Shown here: positions 1 through 11,577 of the stretch, piece by piece
Layout: each line of letters starts with the position of its first letter
Numbering within the stretch: the first letter of the stretch is position 1
NCBI GenBank assembly: GCA_949358305.1
Contig: OX442316.1
Span: 18,910,001 to 18,974,000 of the forward strand
From: Strigamia acuminata
Lineage: Eukaryota > Arthropoda > Chilopoda > Geophilomorpha > Linotaeniidae
Length of the DNA stretch: 64,000 nt
Reading direction: 5' to 3'
The notes under the pieces: model-generated
Database searches by the model: none
Told to the model about the DNA's origin: nothing
Seen by the model: only the letters and a program-made list of their open reading frames with translations
Translations under genes and position numbers: made by a program

Positions 1-680
1 CAGCGAATGAAACCCGTCAACATTTTGCAACGAAGCAATGTATATTCGAGCAAGAAAAAGAAATTTCTTTGCCAATCGATTTTTGCCTGGATTTTACCCG
101 CTTTGATGTTGATTATTACGTATTGTATACAATACGCCGGTCCTGCCCCGCAGAACGAAGAATACTGTGGTCTTCCGTTGTCCAAAATTGAAGATCAGCT
201 CTATTTCCTGTACGGTGCGACTGCATTCTTGCTTCTTGTCAATATTGTGTTGTTCGTGCTTACGGTTGTTAACTTGAACAAGTTTAGTTTTGGAATCGGA
301 TTAGTAAATGACAAAATAAATGACCAATTGTAAGTTTCCTAAGGTTTGTAAATTTTTGTAAGCTGTTAAAGTCATGTTTGTATTGTTTATTACGCAGGTC
401 AAAATTTTATTTCAAGTTAATGATCGTTTCGGGAAGTTATTGGATTTTGGAGATGCCCGTTTGGTTTACGTTGCACGCCGTGAGTCACGAGTACAGTTTG
501 ATCGTGGATCTCATTACGTTTACTCAAGGATTTTTCCTCTTTCTGCTCGTCTATGCTAGCAGGAAATCAGTGTGCGCGCGCGTTAAAATGCATTTCAAAA
601 CCAAAAATCCAAAGCTTAAGGCAATGAAAACCCAATTTAATATGTCCGTCATATCAACTACCGTCGATGGGTCCACATGA
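1..680 (+). CDS. Methuselah-like GPCR, 3' end only
   Basis: This is the C-terminal part of a class-B/Methuselah-like seven-helix receptor whose 5' part lies outside the window. The first visible exon runs in frame from base 1 to 329, followed by a GT-AG intron (330-397) and a last exon 398-680 ending in TGA. Four hydrophobic segments correspond to TM4 (SIFAWILPALML), TM5 (LYFLYGATAFLLL), TM6 (LMIVSGSYWILEM) and TM7 (LITFTQGFFLFLLVY), then a basic cytoplasmic tail. The TM6 pattern WILE and the position and phase of the intron just before TM6 match the complete minus-strand paralogue at 7837-9450. That paralogy supports both the family call and the splice site. Methuselah-type receptors act at the plasma membrane; the ligand cannot be inferred. 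Confidence 0.85.
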
Positions 681-2262
681 CCAAAGAAAAATCCAAATCC
701 AAATTATATGTCGTGCGTAGCGTATAATGGCCATCTGAATCCGTTGCAGCGTAAAATAACCATTTATTTACGTCTCATTAGCTGTTAGACATTAGTCTCG
801 TTCAAATGGCACTTTTATTTGCAGCTGCAGTGCTAAAATTGTTTGCGACGAATCTCAGTGTGCAAGAACAATCCAAATGCAGACGTTGCCGTGATGTGCA
901 AAGTAGAGTCTGGTTGTGAAAGAGAAGCTGATATAGAAAATTAATTTTTTTTCTTTTCTTTTTTATAAAAACTGATGAACACAGACGGATTGTGTTGGAT
1001 TTTAGTTAATGCAAACTGACAAAGAGTTTCTGTTTTTCTAATAATTAAAATGTGTGGCCTGTGGATTAAATGAATTGTGCTGAAATCATTTCTTGTTGTT
1101 GTCAATTCATTCCATTAACCATAAATCAGTTGCGTCAGATGCTAAATCATTACGGCACAGAACAAAGAAACGTAAAAGAAATGATAATAATTCCGCACAG
1201 GTCACTGAACTTACTTGTGAGTGCAAACAGTTTGTTGCCAAATGTAGAACTCTGCAATCAGCTCGATTTGTAGTTACTATTGGTCTTCCTGATCGAGGTT
1301 TAAGTTGCTAGTTTTCTTTTTACTGATAATATTCCAGTTAAGCTTATATTCATCAATTAGCTTAGCAATTTCATCAGTAGTAATAATGCCCTGTTCACAC
1401 TTAAACCACTTTTGTAGAAAACCCGCCAGTTTTGTAGAAAACCTGTGTTCACACTACCACAGGTTTTCTAGAACTCAAAACAAGATGGCAGACTTTTCTA
1501 CAACTCAAATTGAAGAAAAGTTTTCTTGATGTCACAACTGCAAAACACGCCCCATTGCATCACGTGACTGATTGTAGGAAAATCCAAAATATAAAATGGA
1601 TGCCAATTCAATTTTTCGCACTACTTTCGGCATCAAAATAAAGCACTTTCAAAAGCATGTAAAAATTAATAAAATACACCAAAATGTAGAGAGAAAAACA
1701 AGCTTTCTTTTAAAAAAAAGAACATACCGGTAAGTCTAGCCCTAATGGTTCGTGTAATACAAACAAAAATGCGTTTTGGTCGTTTCAATAGAGTGGAAAT
1801 AAGATCGTGAACTTCGTTTTTTACAAAACTATTCTTAAGTGTGAACAATTGATTTCAGTTTTGTAGAACTTAGACTTGTAGAAGATCATAAGTTCTAGAA
1901 AAGTGGTTTAAGTGTGAACCACGCGTAGTCTTCCAGCTTTCATTTTCCATATTTTTATCACTTCATCAGCAATGAATTCTTTGTTGTTTGGCATTGTTCA
2001 TGAAACAATTGCCAAATATTTCAAAATGCAAAAAAGCATTGTAATAAAAATGTTCTATTATTGATTCTAAATATAACCTCACTACCGTGGGAAAGATTTA
2101 AACATAAATTCCACACAGCAGTACATTGTTGATATAATCAAGGAGATCTACAGCGGTGCAAGTGTTCCGTATCATAATTTATATAAAGTTCATCTATTTA
2201 TTTTTCGAACTAAATATTCCAGCTACAAAGTCATTTCATAAAACAAACAAATTTGTGGAGAA
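681..2262. other. Intergenic DNA, with upstream block shared by the two acyltransferase genes
   Basis: No coding frame is convincing here. The parts at about 970-1150 and 2100-2262 align by eye with 4580-4770 and 4985-5184 upstream of the second acyltransferase, sharing runs such as GAAATCATTTCTT and GTTCCGTATCATA. The tandem duplication therefore included upstream DNA. A 527-bp inverted-repeat element (1393-1919) interrupts this copy only. Confidence 0.7.
1393..1919. mobile_element. Non-autonomous inverted-repeat element (MITE-like)
   Basis: The ends are inverted copies of each other: GTTCACACTTAAACCACTTT at 1393 and its complement AAAGTGGTTTAAGTGTGAAC ending at 1919. Sub-terminal copies of a GTTTTGTAGAAAACC-type motif are repeated in both orientations near 1430-1480 and 1855-1900. 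There is no coding capacity, which fits a MITE. I could not see a clear target-site duplication, so the superfamily is unassigned. The element sits in the upstream block of the first acyltransferase copy and is absent from the second copy, so it inserted after the duplication or was lost from one copy. Confidence 0.75.
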
Positions 2263-3812
2263 ATGAAGTTGAGCGGCGAGTTTCTCTTAGCGTCGTTCTG
2301 CTTTGTGATTGCAACAATTCCCATCATTTGCGTGCTAGTTTTGCTTCTTATCGGCGAAATATTTCGCCAATTTGTCAGACTTTGTTTGTGCGTGAAACAC
2401 AAACAAAATATCGCTTTGCTGGGTGGGACAGACGGATTATTTACGCTCAATGCCGAGAAAAGTATAATTACGAACACCTACTACTACTTTTTTCAAGGCC
2501 ACTTGGATTTAGAAGCAGTTCGACGGGAGTTGCGAGCGACGTGGACCGAAGCTCGGAGCGGCGGTCATTTCGTCCATCCGAAAATGCGCAGTCGCATTTC
2601 GCGGGCGTGCGGCTATTTCTATTGGATTCCGGAGCACGAATTTTCAATCGACGAGCACGTTCAACTCTTCGAGTGCAAGCCGCCAGAAAACGAGTCGGAT
2701 TTTGATGCGATTTTGGCGAGAATATGGAAGCAACCTTTTCCATATCACATCTCGCCGTGGAAAGTGTTCCTCTTCCCCCTCGCGCCAAATCACGCTCGTT
2801 TCGGCGACCAACCTCATTACGCCATGCTGCTACGAATTCACCACAGCATGGCGGATGGCTTCAGCACGGTTCGGATGGTGGCACGGGCTTTATTTGATGA
2901 AAAAAGTGTCGCATATCTGCCGTCATCTCAAACGAGTGCAACGTCGTTCGGCTCCGAAGCACTCTTGTTCTTCATTAGTCTTTTCTACACGCCGTTGTAC
3001 GTGGCCAGACACATGTTTTGCGCCGACGCCAACAGTTTACACGGACCGAAACAGAGCGGAAAACGAGTGTTCAGAATCTCGAAGCCACTCGAATTAAGTC
3101 GGGTTAAACGGGTTGGCAAAGTGTTCGGAGCGACCGTGAACGATGTACTCGCTTCGTGCGTAACGGCCGCTTGCAAAGAATACTTCGCGAATCAAGGTGA
3201 TAAAGGAGGGAATGGGATACGAGTTCACGCTCAAGTGCCCGTTTCCATGAACACTGACACGGACAAAGTGGAATTCAAAAACAATTCGCCCGCTATGTTT
3301 GCTGCTCTTCCAGTTGCACGAAACGTAAACGCGCTGGATCGTTTGAAATTGGTACGCGAAGAGCTGGTGTGGCAGAAGACGTCGTACTATCATCATTGCT
3401 GTTATTTGATAATAAAACGTGTGATAAATCGTCTGCCGCTGTTTATGACGCGAGTCTCGGCCGGTATTTCCGGCAGCACACTCGTCTTTACAAATATTCC
3501 CTCGTATCAGAGCCAGTGCGTCACTAAGTTTGGAGACATCGTCAAGGATTGTATCATAGTGCCGACGCATAATTTAGATATAGGTAAGATCAAGATATTT
3601 CACTTTTAGACTGCTTTGCATTTATACGCCAGGTTTTGACACTTTCAGCCGTCGGAATTGCGATCAACACCTACAACGGCAAAATTCAATTGGGGATGTC
3701 GGCCGATCAAGTGGTTATTGACGACGTGAAAACGCTCGACCGTTTTTTAGCGACGTGCATACAAGAATTTCACATTTTAGAACAAACATTACGCCAAAAG
3801 AAAAATGAGTAA
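2263..3812 (+). CDS. WSD-type O-acyltransferase (wax ester synthase/DGAT-like), copy 1
   Basis: The gene has two exons, 2263-3583 and 3649-3812, joined in phase 1 and giving 494 residues. The N-terminus is a membrane anchor (about residues 10-32) followed by a basic stretch. The catalytic motif HHxxxDG is intact as HHSMADG (His193, His194, Asp198). The C-terminal exon encodes the AVGI...YNGKIQLGMSAD pattern of the DUF1298/WSD C-terminal domain. Enzymes of this family esterify long-chain alcohols or diacylglycerol with acyl-CoA at the ER; which substrate is used here is unknown. The start is GAAATGAAG, matching the second copy. A polyadenylation signal is at 4014. The paralogue at 5185 is very similar, including the intron position. 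Confidence 0.92.
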
Positions 3813-4580
3813 GCTGGAAGATTTGGTTACCGAAGGAGATAATTTGTACAGGAGGATGACAGGAAATAGGTAATCAAGTAATTAAGTGACAAATGTGTTT
3901 TCAGCTTTCCGTGTGTCAAAACCAAAAATGTTTCGAGTTTTAAAGCTGCCCCTTGTCTATTCTGCACTGCACAAGAAATGAAAATGAAATGAAAATGAAA
4001 ATGAAATGAAATGTAATAAAACCACAGCCTGATTCTTTTTTATCCACACATAAATTGGTCATTCTTTCTTTGAGTGTTAATTTTAAGCCAAATTGTCAGA
4101 GTTTGAATCGTATTTATTTTGTATATGTTTTGCCTTAATAAAACCCAATGACTCAACCGTTCATCATCATTTTCGAGTCAAGCCTATTGTTATTATTAGA
4201 TTGTAATTTCGGAACTAAGCTTATCTTCGATGGTGTGTATAAACCATATTATTTCTGGCTTCTGGTCATGGTCTATTCTCGCGACCTTTTGCGACTTTAC
4301 TTGTCCTGGTTATTCATTTGATTCAGCGCTTTGTTCTTGCTTTATTACTATGCGTGTGTTAGGTTTGTGTGTTGGTTGTTCTGTTTGTCTTCTTGATAAT
4401 TCTGGAAACGTAGTTGGTCTTTCATCTACGAATTTATGTGTCTCATTTCCTTGTTTTTCCATTAGAACAGCTTTACCCCCTTTATTGTATGTGATGTTAT
4501 CGTACCCATATAGGATAACCTAAGGTAAATTCTCAAATAGCTGGAGAATTTGCTAATTATAGCAAATTATTTACTTGTTC
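3813..4580. other. Intergenic, 3' flank of acyltransferase copy 1
   Basis: This stretch holds the likely 3' UTR with AATAAA near 4014 and a GAAAT/GAAAAT simple repeat (3975-4012). On the minus strand, about 4290-4490 is an open, hydrophilic stretch (GGKAVLMEKQGNETHKFVDE...) that may be the remnant of a retroelement polyprotein. It has no start codon or splice context, so I do not call a gene. Confidence 0.5.
3975..4012. repeat. GAAAT/GAAAAT simple repeat
   Basis: About eight imperfect 5-6 bp units of GAAAT/GAAAAT lie just before the polyadenylation signal of acyltransferase copy 1. Confidence 0.8.
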
Positions 4581-5184
4581 ATTTTTTTAAAAACAAATGA
4601 TGAATGCAGATGGATTCCAAAATCAACTTTAATAAGTAATGTAAATTGACAAGCAGTTTCTGTTTTTCAAATTATTTAAATACGGTATGTAGATTAAATT
4701 AATTATGCACGAAATCATTTCTTATCGTTGTCAATCTCTTTCCATTACCGGTAATCACAAAAGAGTAATGTTATGACGCAATGCACAGGTGCTAAATGTT
4801 TCCATATCATTAGGCACTAAAGAACCGGAAAAGAATTTAAAACAATTCTATCTATCCACCTTATAGGATATGTCACTGTGTATACTGTAAGTTATATACT
4901 GCACTTACAAGTTAAATAAACCAAATGCACCGTACTATATAATTAAGTGAATTTTTCTTTACCCGATCATGACACTGCACTTAATGAGTACAACATTAAT
5001 TTAATCAACAAGATAATCTACTGCAGAGCAAGTTTTGTGTTCCGTATCATACTTTCTAAACATGTTCATCTATTTTTGTTTCAATTGAATGGTCCAACTA
5101 CAAAGGCATTTCTTCTAATAGACTAGTCTTGGAGGAAAATTTTACCCTCAACAGTTTTCATTCTCGTGCACGAGAATGTATGAA
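4580..5184. repeat. Duplicated upstream block of acyltransferase copy 2
   Basis: This block aligns by eye with 970-1150 and 2100-2262 in front of copy 1 and ends at the same ATG context. It lacks the inverted-repeat element found in the first copy. It marks the left edge of a tandem duplication unit of roughly 3 kb. Confidence 0.7.
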
Positions 5185-6772
5185 ATGAAGATGAGCGGCG
5201 AATTTCTCGTAGAATTTCTCGTAGCTTTTCTCTACTTTGTGGTTGCAACAATTCCCATAATTTGCGTCATATTTTTGATTCTTCTCGGTGAAATTTGTCG
5301 CCAGTTTGTCCGACTTTGTTTGTGCGTCAAGTATAAACAAAATATCGCGGTGCTCGATGGAAAAGCAGGAATATTTATGCTTAGCGCCGAGAAAAACGAA
5401 GTTTTGAACGCCTACTGCTACGTCTTTCAAGGCCAATTGAATTTAGAAGCAGTTCGACGGGAGTTGCGAGCCACGTGGACCGATGCTCGGCACGACGGCC
5501 ATTTCCTCCATCCCATAATGAGCAGTCGCATTGCGCGAGCTTGCGGTTATTTCTATTGGATTCCCGAAGACAAATTTTCGATCGACGAGCACGTTCAACT
5601 CCTCGAGTGTAAGCCGCCGGAAAACGACTCAGATTGCGACGAGATTTTCAACAGAGTGTGGAACCAACCTATTCCCGATCACATGTCTCCGTGGAAAGTG
5701 TTCCTCTTCCCCCTCGCGCCAAATCACGCTCGTTTCGGCGACCAACCTCATTACGCCATGCTGCTGCGAATTCACCACGGCTTGGCGGATGGTTTCAGCA
5801 CGTTTCGGATGGTTGCACGCGCTTTATTTGATGAAAAGAGTGTCGCGTATCTGCCGTCTTCTCAAACGAGTGCAACGTCGTTCGGCTCCGAAGCACTCTT
5901 GTTCTTCATTAGTCTTTTCTACACGCCGTTGTACGTGGCCAGACAGGTGTTGTGGGGCGACGCCAACAGTTTACACGGACCGAAACAGAGCGGAAAACGA
6001 GCGTTAAGATTCTCCAAGCCGCTCGAATTGAGTCGGGTTAAACGGGTTGGCAAAGTGGTCGGCGCGACCGTGAACGATGTTCTCGCTTCGTGCGTAACGG
6101 CCGCTTGCAAAGAGTATTTCGCCTATCACGGTGATAAAGGTGATAAAGGAGGGGTTGGGATTCGAGTTCACGCTCAAGTGCCCATTTCCATGCACGCTGA
6201 TACGGATAAGGTGGAATTCAAAAACAATACGCCCGCTATGTTTGTTGCTCTTCCGGTAGCACGAAACGTGAACACGCTGGACCGGTTGAAGTTGGTACAC
6301 AAAGAGTTGGTGTGGCAGAAGACGTCGTACTTCCATCACTGCTGCTATTTGATAATAAAACACGTGATCAATCGTCTGCCGCAGCTCATGACGCGAGTCT
6401 CGGCCGGTATGTCCGGCAGCACACTCGTCATCACAAATGTTTCCTCGTATCGGAGCTTGTGCGTCACTAAGTTTGGAGACATCGTCAAGGATTGTCTCAT
6501 GGCGCCCACGCATAATTTTGACATAGGTAAGATTAAGACCAAACATTTGTCCACATGTTACAGTACTGCTTATTTCCTTTGCTTTCATACACTGATTTTT
6601 CACACTTGTAGCCGTCGGAATTTCGGTAACCACTTACAACGGTAAAATTCAATTGGGGATGTCGGCCGATCAAGTGGTTGTTGGCAATGTGAAGACGCTC
6701 GAGCGTTTCTTAGAAACGTGCATTCAAGAATTTCACATTTTAGAAGAATATGTCACAATAAAACAAAACTGA
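5185..6772 (+). CDS. WSD-type O-acyltransferase (wax ester synthase/DGAT-like), copy 2
   Basis: This is the tandem paralogue of the gene at 2263, with exons 5185-6526 and 6612-6772 in the same phase-1 arrangement. An in-frame ATG lies nine bases upstream (5176). I prefer 5185 because its context GAAATGAAGxTGAGCGGCGA matches the start of copy 1. The protein is about 500 residues with an N-terminal membrane anchor, the catalytic HHGLADG motif (His197, His198, Asp202) and the C-terminal YNGKIQLGMSADQVVV segment. Relative to copy 1 it carries a small in-frame GDKGDKGG duplication. Both catalytic motifs are intact, so both copies look functional. The polyadenylation signal AATAAA (6772-6777) shares its first base with the TGA stop. 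Confidence 0.92.
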
Positions 6773-7836
6773 ATAAACTGTGGATTGTAATCGAATGACA
6801 ATTGTCTTTTCAGCTTTGAAGAAAAATGTTTAGTGTTTTAAAGCTGCCCTTGGTTTTACTGCATTGCACACGTAATGAAAATAAAATTAATAATTTAATA
6901 ATTTAAAGCAGGGGTCGGCAAGTAATTTTAAGTGGGGTCCGGATGCTATGGAAAAATTTTTATCGAGGTCCAGAAAAGAAACACTTAAAAAACCTTACTA
7001 AAAACTTAAGAAAACGGAAAAAACACTTAAAAACCAAATAAACCCCCCCCCCCAATAAACACACACAACCTAAAAAATACCAATAAAACCTAAAAAACAC
7101 AAAAAAAAAAACAGGAAAAACCAGGAAAAAAACACCGAAAAACGAAAGAAACCGAAGGAAAAACGTCGCTCAAACGTCACCGCGGTCCAAGTTTCGACCT
7201 TCCGCGGTCCGTATCCGGACCGCGGTCCGCCAGTTGCCAACCGCTGATTTAAAGATTCTACTTTAAATTTTTTAAACTTTAGCTGAATTAGTCATTCTTT
7301 CTTTTAGCACTAATTTAAAACGACAAGTAATGCACAATGTATTGTTAAAATTTTAAGAAACACATTACTTACTAGTTACTTGTGGAAAGCTGCGGGCCAA
7401 TTCTTGATTGATCAGTTGATTAAGAAAAACAAAAGGTTTTTTTTTTATCTGCAAAAATTAAAAAATCAATCATTGAACTTTCATTGCCCAGTGTCAAAAT
7501 GTTTTATTTGCTTCACTTCGCAACAAATGACACTTATTGAAATTAGAATACACAATCGAAAAATAAACACTGCACGCTCGAGATAATAACATTTAAGAAA
7601 CGAGTTCATAATTGTCTGTAGTCTTTGTTAACTGATGAGTTTGTTGATTATCGAGATCGAGATCGATTTGTTGATCATTTGTCGACTTGGGCGATGTCAC
7701 CAAATCGCGCACTGTCGGAGAGGAAAAAAAGCAACAACAATTACAACACATTTTATTATTGCTTATTACAATTGTGCGAGCTACTTGATTTATTAACTCG
7801 ATTAGTTTCTAGCAATCTATATCTAAGAGCGAGCAT
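6773..7836. other. Intergenic between acyltransferase copy 2 and the second GPCR
   Basis: It contains the hAT-type element at 6909-7246 and otherwise AT-rich DNA. The two flanking genes converge here, so both 3' UTRs should lie in it. No further coding frame is supported. Confidence 0.6.
6909..7246. mobile_element. Non-autonomous hAT-family DNA transposon
   Basis: The left end CAGGGGTCGGCAA (6909-6921) and right end TTGCCAACCGCTG (7234-7246) are imperfect terminal inverted repeats of the CAGNGGTNGGCAA type found on many hAT elements. A perfect 8-bp target-site duplication ATTTAAAG flanks it (6901-6908 and 7247-7254), the length expected for hAT transposase. The 338-bp interior is non-coding: an A-rich left half and a right half with nested CGCGGTCC palindromes (7181-7230). 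It must have been mobilised by a transposase supplied from elsewhere. Confidence 0.95.
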
Positions 7837-9450
7837 TCAGACGGCGCTACTGTTATTTATCTGAACTAGTTCGTGTCCAGCTCCGGTTAGTGAAGTAGTC
7901 GTACTTAGGGTTCCGTGCCTTTTCGCGCCGTCCTCTTGAGCGGGTGTGCAACGCGCTTCCCGTTGCCAGGGCCACCATTTCGGCCGGTTTGGAAAGAACG
8001 AGTTCTGGTACACAATTCGTCGTATGTATGAAGGTTTACAAACGTAGATGACGAAGATGAAGAGTCCTTGCAAAGCGTTGATGAGATCGGTGAAATACCA
8101 ATCCTCCTTGTTGCCGTCCACGGCCCACGAAATCAGCTCCATGATCCAACAAAGGCCCATTACAATCACCAGTTTGAGGTAAAGTTGCAATCTTTGAATT
8201 GAATTAAAAACAGAATACGGTAATAACGTTATATAAAGCTCTTTCTTTTCTTTTAATACCGGTACTTACAGTTGGCTGTGCATCTTTTTGTTGACGTTGT
8301 TGACGGTTTTGCCGAGTTTGTAAAGTTTGGAAACTGTGAGGATGAAAAGTAAGACGTTGGCCAGCAGTATGACGGCGATCGGGCCGTAAAAGTAAACGAA
8401 CGTGGTTAGTTTATCGCTTCTGTCGAACCAGCAATGATGACGAAAATTCGGATGAAAGGACTGCACGTCGGTTTTCTCCATGCCCAAAGTGATTAAGCAG
8501 ATGAGCGAAGGACATCCCCACGCGTACGAGCAATACATGATGAAGCGACGCATGCTGGTGCGTGTGTCGCAGTTTCCCCGCAGACGAATGAAGCGTATAA
8601 ACAGGTCGATGGCCTGCACGTTGATCCAGAAGAAAGAGGCGAGCAGCGTGAACTGCTGCAGAAGAGCCATGATCAAGCAGCCGCTCTTGGTCGACTCGGT
8701 GATCACGTTGCGGAGGAAGAGCAGCACGTAGGCGAGCGTGAGCACGACCAGGTGGCACAGCAGGATGTAGTTGTTGCGGATGTTGAGCTCGGGGATGAGG
8801 ATGGACAGGACGAACGTGAGGATCAGGCTGAGCGCCGAGATGGCGTAGGCGGCCAAAAACATGGACTCGACGGGAGTCTTGTCCGGGTTGAGCGCCGACT
8901 GCGGGATGCACACGGCCGCCTCGGAGCCGTCGGAGAACACCTCCAAGTAGAATTTGCCCAGTGGATAGAGCGTGTTGTGCGGTTTGCTCAACAAGTACCT
9001 CGAGTTGTTGTGCAGTTCGAACTCGGTCTGGTCCAAGTGCCACTTCTTGCACGCGACGAATTCTGGGTCGAGCGGGTAGCACACGAGCACCGTCTGCAGG
9101 TTCTGGCTGACCACGAACGCGTCGCGGGAGATGCTGATCGCCAGGTTGGTCAGAGGGTAGCCGGTCGGGTCGAGTTGGAACTCCTTGCTCGTCAACTTGA
9201 CCACTTTGAAGCGCATCTTGTCGTCCGGTTGCCACTCGTCGGGCTCGGGCTTGTGTTGGCGGTTCTGGTGGATGTGCCGGCATTCGCGCATGCACGATTC
9301 GAGGCTCGGGTACGCGTCGTTGTTCTCGCACGTCGTGATCGCGTCTTCGTATTCGTAGTCGCCATCGTCGTTCGCGCTCGATGTGGATAGCAAAAAGATG
9401 CACACGATTACGATTGGTTCCGTTCGAGTTGCGTGCAGCTTCATGTTCAT
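7837..9450 (-). CDS. Methuselah-like G-protein-coupled receptor
   Basis: The gene is complete with two exons, 9450-8270 and 8191-7837 (minus strand), giving 511 residues. The reading frame is open further upstream only from a GTG, so the first ATG, at 9450, with a second at 9444, is taken as the start. A signal peptide of about 26 residues is followed by a cysteine-containing ectodomain (about 27-200) rich in acidic residues. Seven helices follow: TM1 MFLAAYAISALSLIL, TM2 YILLCHLVVLTLAYVLLF, TM3 FTLLASFFWINVQAIDLF, TM4 IMYCSYAWGCPSLICLITL, TM5 TFVYFYGPIAVILLANVLLF, TM6 LVIVMGLCWIMELISW, TM7 LINALQGLFIFVIYV. The pattern fits the Methuselah branch of secretin-like receptors. The intron just before TM6 is shared with the partial receptor at 1-680. 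Confidence 0.9.
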
Positions 9451-10335
9451 GTTCGTGGGATGGAATAGTTGCACCCGCACTTGCAGCGCTGCATTTCGGA
9501 AGTCACTTCGGAAATGTTAATTAGTCATCGCCGCGTTTAATGGAAAGAATATGGGCGCATGTTTCCTTTTTACCTTTTCTCTAAGTGGAGTGGAAAGGAA
9601 AGGAAAGGAAAGGGAAGGAAGTCAAGCCGGTTTAAGGGAGAAATAAATTGTTTGTGAACTGATCACGTGTGAAATTGTATATCTTGAATTACCGTAATCA
9701 CTCGTTATCTTATTTTTAGTGTGTAAAAATAACTTTTGAAAAAATGTCTGAATGTGAGCACTCAGTGTTTCTTTCTTGTTGCTAAGCAAATAATTCCAAG
9801 AAATTTGCATCAAAATAGAACTAAAACAAAATTTAAAAAAAAAAAAAAAATGTACTGACCTTTGCTTTGAGCCTTTGAGCACAAAATTCGATGTCGATGC
9901 AGTAAAACGTGAACTACGAACGTAAATTCTTGCATAATTAAATAAGCGATTAAAGATGTGCTGGAGCGGAGCGAACTGAACCGGAAACGGAAGTAAACTG
10001 TACTGACTGGACTCGTACTTCGGACTCCAGTTATATCAAAAATTATTTCATTTGAATTTTTTTTCCTAAAAAAATAAGAGAAATTAAAATTAAAAGAAAA
10101 ATATTAAAATCTGGGTCATTTCTCCGAAAATGTATGCGTGTGTAATTAATTACTCGTGACAACTAAAATTCCATGGTTTTTCGTTGGTCTTTGAATAAAA
10201 TGTTTTTTCGTGCAGCGATTAATAACAAACTCGGTCACGAGAGATCGCTAGTACGTTGAGCTTCAGCTCCCCATCAGCCTGGTCTGTCTTTTTTTTCTTT
10301 CTTCCTATTACCACGCCCTTCTCGAAATCCTCAAA
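9451..10335. other. Divergent intergenic region between GPCR and sepiapterin reductase
   Basis: The two genes are transcribed away from each other, so both promoters should lie here. I see AT-rich DNA, a short GGAAA/GGAAAG repeat near 9592-9612 and an A-run near 9835, but no canonical TATA box at a convincing distance from either start. Confidence 0.5.
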
Positions 10336-11281
<946 letters not shown>

Positions 11282-11283
<2 letters not shown>

Positions 11284-11287
11284 TAAA
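11282..11287 (+). promoter_or_regulatory. Polyadenylation signal overlapping the SPR stop codon
   Basis: AATAAA begins on the second base of the TAA stop, predicting a very short 3' UTR. The downstream neighbour PTTG1IP converges with its own stop only 294 bp away. Confidence 0.6.
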
Positions 11288-11577
11288 AAATAACAAATGA
11301 ATAATTATCGTATCTTGATTTGAATAAAATAATTCATTAATTACATAATCAGAGTTATATTTATTTCATTTTTATTTCATTCATTTTTAAAATATATATA
11401 TTATGTATATACTTATAATAATTGCTCGCTCTTGACTAGACTCAACATAGAGAATTAAGAAAATAATATAAAATTTGAGAAAACAAGGAAGGCACTGGTC
11501 GCACAACCAACTTCTAAAAACGTCAAGAAATTAAGCAACAACTATCTATTTTCACAATTCTTTGTATTTACATGGAA

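Noticed and set aside
2253-3570. Several 100-200 codon frames overlapping acyltransferase copies (also 5531-6633)
   Set aside because: They overlap conserved WSD exons in other frames or on the other strand and mirror each other only because the genes are duplicated.
8411-9403. Second long frame overlapping the receptor gene
   Set aside because: Out-of-frame shadow of the Methuselah-like receptor; Arg/Pro-rich and with no membrane helices.
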